From an uncultured Oscillospiraceae bacterium (GTDB taxonomy: Bacteria > Bacillota_A > Clostridia > Oscillospirales > Oscillospiraceae), in contig CALXGD010000148.1 in the NCBI GenBank assembly GCA_944387745.1, positions 1-10,233 on the forward strand: DNA of 10,233 nt, read 5' to 3'. This document shows positions 6,114 to 10,233 of this stretch, one piece after another. The number at the start of each line of letters is the position of its first letter. Position 1 is the first letter of the stretch. The position numbers and the translations under genes were made by a program. Below the pieces are notes generated by a model. The model searched no databases and was not told where the DNA came from. It worked only from the letters and a program-made list of their open reading frames with translations.

Positions 6114-7400
6114 ATGAACAAGTTATTTGAGGCCCTCCCCTTCCGCCCGGCGGACATCCTGCTGCCCAGGGGCTGCGAATACTCCAAGTGGAGTGTGGTG
6201 GCCTGCGACCAGTACACCTCCCAGCCGGAGTACTGGCAGCGGGTGGAGGAGAACGTGGGCCGGTCCCCCTCCGCCCTGCGGCTGATTCTGCCGGAGAGCT
6301 GTCTGGAGGGGCCCAGCGTGGAGACGGACATCATGGAGATCAACAACACCATGAGCCGCTATCTCCGGGAGGGTCGTTTTACAAAACACCCGGACGCCAT
6401 CTTCTATGTGGAGCGCACCCTGAGCACGGGAAAAATCCGCCGGGGGCTCATGGGCATGGTGGACCTGGAGCAGTACGACTATGAGCCGGGGGCGGAGACC
6501 CCCATCCGGGCCACCGAGGGGACGGTGCTCTCCCGCATCCCGCCCCGGGTGGCGGTGCGGAAGAACGCCCCCATTGAGCTTCCCCATGTGATGCTCCTGG
6601 CGGACGACCCGGACCGGACGGTGATCGAGCCCCTGGCAGGCCAAACTGCCTCCATGGAGGTCCTCTATGACTTCGATCTGATGGAGGGGGGCGGCCATAT
6701 CAAGGGCTGGGAGCTGACGGAGGGCCAGAAGGAGCAGGTGGCCAAGGCCCTGTCCGCCCTGGCGGACCCAAAGAAATGCAACGCCCGGTACGGCACGGAA
6801 AATGAGCCGCTGCTGCTCTTCGCTGTGGGGGACGGCAACCACTCCCTGGCCACCGCTAAGGAGTGCTACGAGCGGCAGAAGCGCCTCACGCCCCCGGAGC
6901 AGTGGGATAAGCTCCCCGCCCGGTTCGCCCTGGTGGAGCTGGACAACCTCCACGACGACTCTCTGGAGTTCGAGCCCATCCACCGGGTGGTGTTCGGCGT
7001 GAAGCCGGAGGAACTGCTGGAGGCGCTTTTGGCACACTGCCCTGGGGCGCAAAAAGGGGAGGGTGAGGGCAACCGGCTGACCTATGTGTCAGGGGAGAAC
7101 CGGGGTGTGATCTCCGTCCCGGACCCGGCAGCCCAGCTACCGGTGGGCACCCTGCAGAGCTTTTTGGACTGGTATCTGACAAAGCATACGGGCGTCCGGG
7201 TGGACTACATCCACGGGGCGGACGTGGTGCAGAAGCTGGCCACTCAGCCGGACACTGTGGGCTTCCTGCTGCCCGCCATGGGGAAAGAGGAGCTGTTCCC
7301 CACCGTAATTCGGGACGGGGCGCTCCCCCGGAAAACCTTCTCCATGGGCGAGGCCCAGGATAAGCGATTCTACTTAGAGGCCCGGCGCATCCGGGATTGA
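6114..7400 (+). CDS. DUF1015 family protein (COG4198), function unproven
   Basis: A 428-residue soluble protein of the DUF1015 family. It opens with LPFRPADILLPRG and WSVVACDQYTSQPEYWQRV (26-44), has a middle block IRATEGTVLSRIPPRVAVRK (131-150), then the hallmark FAVGDGNHSLATAKECYE (236-253), and ends with LPRKTFSMGEAQDKRFYLEA (404-423). No membrane segment or signal peptide is seen. Family context known to me: DUF1015 genes often sit beside serA/serC, and this one follows a ThrH-type phosphoserine phosphatase. The motif DGNHSLATA resembles the DG-x-HR-xx-A loop of ParB/sulfiredoxin-fold proteins, some of which phosphorylate free serine; here the Arg is Ser. A role in serine or phosphoserine metabolism is inference. 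The ribosome binding site is weak (AGTGAG-like, just before 6114), unlike neighbouring genes; no better start was found. Confidence 0.9.
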   Translation: MNKLFEALPFRPADILLPRGCEYSKWSVVACDQYTSQPEYWQRVEENVGRSPSALRLILPESCLEGPSVETDIMEINNTMSRYLREGRFTKHPDAIFYVERTLSTGKIRRGLMGMVDLEQYDYEPGAETPIRATEGTVLSRIPPRVAVRKNAPIELPHVMLLADDPDRTVIEPLAGQTASMEVLYDFDLMEGGGHIKGWELTEGQKEQVAKALSALADPKKCNARYGTENEPLLLFAVGDGNHSLATAKECYERQKRLTPPEQWDKLPARFALVELDNLHDDSLEFEPIHRVVFGVKPEELLEALLAHCPGAQKGEGEGNRLTYVSGENRGVISVPDPAAQLPVGTLQSFLDWYLTKHTGVRVDYIHGADVVQKLATQPDTVGFLLPAMGKEELFPTVIRDGALPRKTFSMGEAQDKRFYLEARRIRD

Positions 7401-7412
7401 TGTGCCCCTACA
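7401..7412. repeat. Possible remnant of the GGGGC-type intergenic repeat
   Basis: TGTGCCCCTACA lies directly after the DUF1015 stop and before ispE. Its reverse complement, TGTAGGGGCACA, resembles the edge of the hairpin repeat at 5973-6074 (which ends GTGCGCCCCTA). It explains why an in-frame reading can be extended from the ispE ATG back to a TTG at 7397. The short length makes this tentative. Confidence 0.3.
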
Positions 7413-7426
7413 AAAGAGGGGAGCCT

Positions 7427-8278
7427 ATGGAAGTACAGGCCTATGCGAAATTGAATCTGACCCTGGATATCCTGGGCAGGCGGCCCGACGGCTATCACGA
7501 CCTGCGAATGGTAATGCAGTCGGTCACCCTGGCGGACACCATCACCCTGACAGAAAATCAGGGCGAAGGCCTTAGGGTGCGGACCAATCTGCGCTTTCTG
7601 CCCACCGGGGAGAAGAATTTGGCCGCCGCCGCCGCGCTTCGGTTCTGGGAGGCCCTAGGCAGGGAGCCTGAGGACCTGGATATCTCCATTGAGAAGCGTA
7701 TTCCCGTGTGCGCCGGCATGGCCGGAGGGAGCAGCGACGCCGCCGCCGTCCTCCAGGCCCTGAACCGGTGGGCGGGGGGACCGTTTTCTCCCCAAGAGCT
7801 GGCCAAAATCGGGGAGCAGGTTGGGTCCGATGTGCCATACTGCGTCATGGGTGGCACCGCACTAGCGGAGGGCCGGGGGGAGATCCTCACTCCCCTGCCA
7901 CCTCTGCCCCACTGCTGGGTGGTGGCCTGTAAACCGGAGTTTCCCATCTCCACCCCGGAGCTGTTCGCTCAGGCGGACCGGGTGAAGCTGCGCCGCCGAC
8001 CGGACACCGCCGGCCTTCTGGCCGCCCTGAAAGCTAGAGATCTGGAGGGGGTGGCCCGGCGCATGTACAATGTGTTTGAGGACGTACTCCCGCCGCGGCT
8101 CTCCGCCCAGGTATCGGAGCTGAAGAACCTCCTGATCCAGTGCGGGGCCCTGGGGACCAGCATGAGCGGCAGCGGACCTACCGCCTTTGGCCTGTTTTCC
8201 CGGCGCGAGGAGGCGGAGCAGGCGCACGCCACCCTGAAGGAGTACTGCCGGGACACCTTTTTATGTGAAACTGTTTAA
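7427..8278 (+). CDS. ispE: 4-diphosphocytidyl-2-C-methyl-D-erythritol kinase
   Basis: Phosphorylates the 2-hydroxyl of CDP-methylerythritol with ATP, the fourth step of the MEP isoprenoid pathway; cytoplasmic. The 283-residue length fits the family. GHMP-kinase signatures are complete: AYAKLNLTLDILGRRPDGYH (5-24) with K8, the ATP loop PVCAGMAGGSSDAAAVLQAL (93-112), catalytic D135 in GSDVPYC, and the C-terminal glycine motif GTSMSGSGPTAFGLF (243-257). The ATG at 7427 is preferred over in-frame TTG 7397 and ATG 7400 because it follows AGAGGGGAG (7415-7423) and gives the canonical IspE N-terminus. It lies 26 bases after the DUF1015 stop and so is probably in the same transcript. Confidence 0.97.
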   Translation: MEVQAYAKLNLTLDILGRRPDGYHDLRMVMQSVTLADTITLTENQGEGLRVRTNLRFLPTGEKNLAAAAALRFWEALGREPEDLDISIEKRIPVCAGMAGGSSDAAAVLQALNRWAGGPFSPQELAKIGEQVGSDVPYCVMGGTALAEGRGEILTPLPPLPHCWVVACKPEFPISTPELFAQADRVKLRRRPDTAGLLAALKARDLEGVARRMYNVFEDVLPPRLSAQVSELKNLLIQCGALGTSMSGSGPTAFGLFSRREEAEQAHATLKEYCRDTFLCETV

Positions 8279-8348
8279 AACAGAAAAAAACCGTCTATCC
8301 TATCCCTACCGGTACATAACAGGTACGGACAGAATGGACGGTGTTTTT

Positions 8349-8975
8349 ATGAAATACGACCGAGGGCTGAAGCGGTGGGAGCTGGCCCTGATGACAGGGG
8401 TGCTGTGCGCCCTCCTATGCGCCTTCTGGCTGGGGCAGGAGCAGACCTCTCTGGCGGATCGGGTGATCCGCTTCCACGTGCTGGCCAACTCCGACAGCCA
8501 GGAGGATCAGGAGCTGAAGCTCCAGGTGCGGGACGCGGTGCTGGCCCAGGCAGAGACGCTTTACCCAGAGGGGGCAAATCTGGAGGCCGCGCGGGCGGCC
8601 CTCCAAAGCCACTTGGGCGACCTGGCTCGGACGGGGCAGGAGACAGTATGCGCCGCCGGGTACGATTACCCAGTAACCGCCTCCCTAGAACAGTGCTGGT
8701 TCCCCACAAAGGAGTACGAGGGATTTGCCCTCCCCGCCGGGGAGTACGCCGCCCTGCGGATCGTCATCGGCGACGGGGCGGGACAGAACTGGTGGTGCGT
8801 GGCCTTTCCGCCCCTGTGTCTGGGGGCGGCGTCAGAGACAGTGGACGAGGCGGCCGCTGCGGGGCAGTTCACGCCGGACCAGGCGGCGCTCATCACCGAG
8901 GACGGCCCCGAATACGTTCTGAAATTCAAATCTCTGGAGCTGCTGGGACAGCTTCAGGAGCTGCTCTTCTCTTAG
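8349..8975 (+). CDS. spoIIR: Stage II sporulation protein R
   Basis: SpoIIR is the forespore-made secreted signal that activates SpoIIGA to process pro-sigma-E in the mother cell. From 8349 the product has 208 residues (B. subtilis SpoIIR is about 224). It has a short basic N-terminus, a membrane/signal segment (ELALMTGVLCALLCAFWLG, 11-29), then the hallmark blocks IRFHVLANSDSQEDQELKL (40-58) and FPTKEYEGFALPAGEYAALR (118-137), followed by NWWCVAFPPLC (147-157). The start is uncertain: in-frame ATGs also exist at 8334 and at 8265, the latter overlapping ispE by 14 bases. None has a good ribosome binding site; 8349 best matches the usual short basic lead into the hydrophobic segment. It follows ispE by 70 bases. 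Its presence indicates a spore-forming lineage. Confidence 0.93.
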   Translation: MKYDRGLKRWELALMTGVLCALLCAFWLGQEQTSLADRVIRFHVLANSDSQEDQELKLQVRDAVLAQAETLYPEGANLEAARAALQSHLGDLARTGQETVCAAGYDYPVTASLEQCWFPTKEYEGFALPAGEYAALRIVIGDGAGQNWWCVAFPPLCLGAASETVDEAAAAGQFTPDQAALITEDGPEYVLKFKSLELLGQLQELLFS

Positions 8976-8989
8976 CGGCCCAGAGCCAA

Positions 8990-9026
8990 AAGCCCGGTTC
9001 CGGCATCCTATGCCGGAACCGGGCTT
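8990..9026. terminator. Bidirectional terminator between convergent spoIIR and MATE genes
   Basis: AAGCCCGGTTCCGGCAT (8990-9006) and its exact reverse complement (9010-9026) form a perfect 17-bp stem with a 3-base loop. It lies 14 bases after the spoIIR stop and 25 bases past the MATE stop. On the minus strand the stem ends in CTTTTGG, a short T-run; on the plus strand it ends in CTTGCC. It is therefore the better terminator for the MATE gene but very probably stops both transcripts. Confidence 0.88.
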
Positions 9027-9051
9027 GCCACATTCAAAGAGAAGCCGGGAG

Positions 9052-10233
9052 CTATTGCGGACTTTGATTCTCCAGCCTGGGCCTGCACCTGTGATATACA
9101 TAGAGGGACAGGGCCACAGTGAGCAGATCTGCCGACGCCTGAGACCAGACCAATCCGAACATCCCGAAGAGGGCGTTGAGCAGAAACAGCATGGGGATGT
9201 TGAAGCCCAGCCATCGGGACACCCCCAGCAGCAGCGCCACCTTTCCCCTGCCGAAGGCCTGAAAGAGGTAGACGGTGAAGAAGCTCATAAACATAAGCGG
9301 CGTGGCCAGCACACGAATCCGCAGAAACTGGGAGGCCAGCTCCACCGTCTGGGCATCCGAAATAAAAAGATGGGCAAAGGGCACCGCGAACAGCTCATAG
9401 AGGAGGATGCTGATCCCGGCCACCGTCAGGCCCAGCCGCCGGGAGAGGCGGATGGTGTCCTCCATCCGCTGCCTATCCCCCGCGGCATAGCTGTAGGCCA
9501 CCAGGGGCATCATGCCCTGGCAGATGCCAATCCCCACATTCAGTGGGACCCGCTCCACCTTCAACACAATTCCAATGGCGGCCAGAGCCAGATCGTGATA
9601 GGAGGCCATGAGCTTGTCCAAAATGAGGTAGTCCATATCAAAGAGGAAGGAGGTAATGGCGGAGGGCACCCCCACCATAAAGACACCGATGATGCTCTCC
9701 CGCCGGGGCAGTCCGCCTTTGGGAGAGAAGGTGATCCCGGACTCCCGCCCCGTGCGGAGCACCGTCACAATGAAAAAGAGGCAGGTCACGCAGTTGGACA
9801 GACAGGTGGCGATCCCCGCCCGCAGCACCTCGTACCCGTCCGGCAGAATCAGAAACATAAAGATGGGGTCCAGAGCGATGTTCAGCAGCCCGCCCAGGAT
9901 GATACCGAAGCCCGCCTCCTTGGAGCGGCCGATGCTCCGGATCAAGTTGGCCAACACATTGGACAGCACTGTGGGAATCCCGCCCACCACAATCACGCAG
10001 CAGACATACTGCCGCGCGTACAGATAGGTGTTCTCCCCCGCTCCCAGCAGGGTGAGAACAGGGTCCAGGAACAGAGCGATCCCAGCGGCAAAGAGCGCCG
10101 CAATGAAAATTCCCAAATAGATAGAGAAGGCACTGACTTTTTGTGCCTCCTCCCGGCGGCCCTGCCCCAGCAGACGGGAGATTAGAGAGCCGCCGCCGAT
10201 GCCCGCCAGCCCCGCCAGGCACAGGGTGATGTT
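9052..10233 (-). CDS. MATE family efflux transporter, N-terminus beyond window edge
   Basis: An inner-membrane sodium- or proton-coupled exporter of drugs, toxins or metabolites of the MATE (MOP) superfamily. The reading frame stays open to the right edge, giving 393 residues; the family has about 450, so roughly 55-60 N-terminal residues (the first membrane helix) are missing. The visible part begins NITLCLAGLAGIGGGSLISR and continues RLLGQGRREEA, matching the MATE helix 2 region. GGLLNIALDPIFMFLILPDG is the typical N-I-x-L-D-P motif ending the first six-helix half. The second half includes AYSYAAGDRQRMEDTIRLSR and ATPLMFMSFFTVYLFQAFGR. Multiple hydrophobic segments are evident. A TTG at 10116 could be read as a start but lies mid-domain and is rejected. 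It appears closest to the MepA/DinF-like Firmicute branch. Substrate unknown. It converges on spoIIR. Confidence 0.93.
   Translation of the reverse strand, partial: NITLCLAGLAGIGGGSLISRLLGQGRREEAQKVSAFSIYLGIFIAALFAAGIALFLDPVLTLLGAGENTYLYARQYVCCVIVVGGIPTVLSNVLANLIRSIGRSKEAGFGIILGGLLNIALDPIFMFLILPDGYEVLRAGIATCLSNCVTCLFFIVTVLRTGRESGITFSPKGGLPRRESIIGVFMVGVPSAITSFLFDMDYLILDKLMASYHDLALAAIGIVLKVERVPLNVGIGICQGMMPLVAYSYAAGDRQRMEDTIRLSRRLGLTVAGISILLYELFAVPFAHLFISDAQTVELASQFLRIRVLATPLMFMSFFTVYLFQAFGRGKVALLLGVSRWLGFNIPMLFLLNALFGMFGLVWSQASADLLTVALSLYVYHRCRPRLENQSPQ

Noticed and set aside
7397..7426. Upstream TTG/ATG starts for ispE at 7397 and 7400
   Set aside because: The extra residues MMCPYKRGEP match no IspE N-terminus, and the ATG at 7427 has the ribosome binding site.
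8290..8335. A sigma-F promoter for spoIIR (GTCTA near 8293 with GGTACATAA near 8311, or GGACAGAAT at 8327)
   Set aside because: Each candidate misses consensus bases or has wrong spacing, and the second leaves almost no leader. Not good enough to annotate.
8375..9067. A 230-codon plus-strand frame overlapping spoIIR in another phase
   Set aside because: Arg/Gly-rich product running through the terminator hairpin, with no domain; SpoIIR hallmark motifs are in the other phase.
9010..10185. A 391-codon open frame on the plus strand opposite the MATE gene
   Set aside because: The product is rich in His, Gln, Gly and Pro with no recognisable domain, and it mirrors a well-conserved transporter. 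Long antisense frames are expected in GC-rich coding DNA.

Overview
The window is GC-rich, tightly packed bacterial DNA with strong AGGAGG-type ribosome binding sites and sigma-A-like promoters. It carries a class III fructose-1,6-bisphosphatase, a crotonase, a MEP-pathway kinase (IspE) and the sporulation protein SpoIIR. Together these point to an anaerobic, spore-forming-lineage Firmicute of the Clostridia, most likely a GC-rich gut Oscillospiraceae (Flavonifractor/Oscillibacter-like). The genus is inferred from gene content and composition only.

Layout. Positions 1-1805 (minus) hold fbp, cut by the left edge. Positions 1938-2714 (minus) hold a lone enoyl-CoA hydratase with its own promoter and a hairpin between it and fbp. 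Divergently, 2898-3506 (plus) encodes a phosphinothricin-acetyltransferase-like GNAT enzyme. A new promoter near 3526-3554 then starts a plus-strand run: Lrp/AsnC regulator (3614-4093), class I aminotransferase (4090-5265, 4-bp overlap), ThrH-type phosphoserine phosphatase/phosphotransferase (5359-5961), DUF1015 protein (6114-7400), ispE (7427-8278) and spoIIR (8349-8975). A near-perfect palindrome (8990-9026) separates this run from a convergent MATE transporter (9052 to the right edge, minus, N-terminus missing).

How the genes fit together. Fbp is a gluconeogenic step. The Lrp-like regulator, aminotransferase and ThrH suggest an amino-acid module, probably serine/homoserine related. DUF1015 genes are often found next to serine-biosynthesis genes, which fits the ThrH neighbour. 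IspE supplies isoprenoid precursors, and SpoIIR signals from forespore to mother cell. MATE exports small molecules.

Most of the window is ordinary core and metabolic sequence. I see no CRISPR array, tRNA, rRNA, insertion sequence, phage or defence system. The parts most worth a second look are the ThrH-DUF1015 pair, a cluster of three hairpins between those two genes that looks like a dispersed intergenic repeat, and an inverted repeat at the expected transcription start of the Lrp-like gene.
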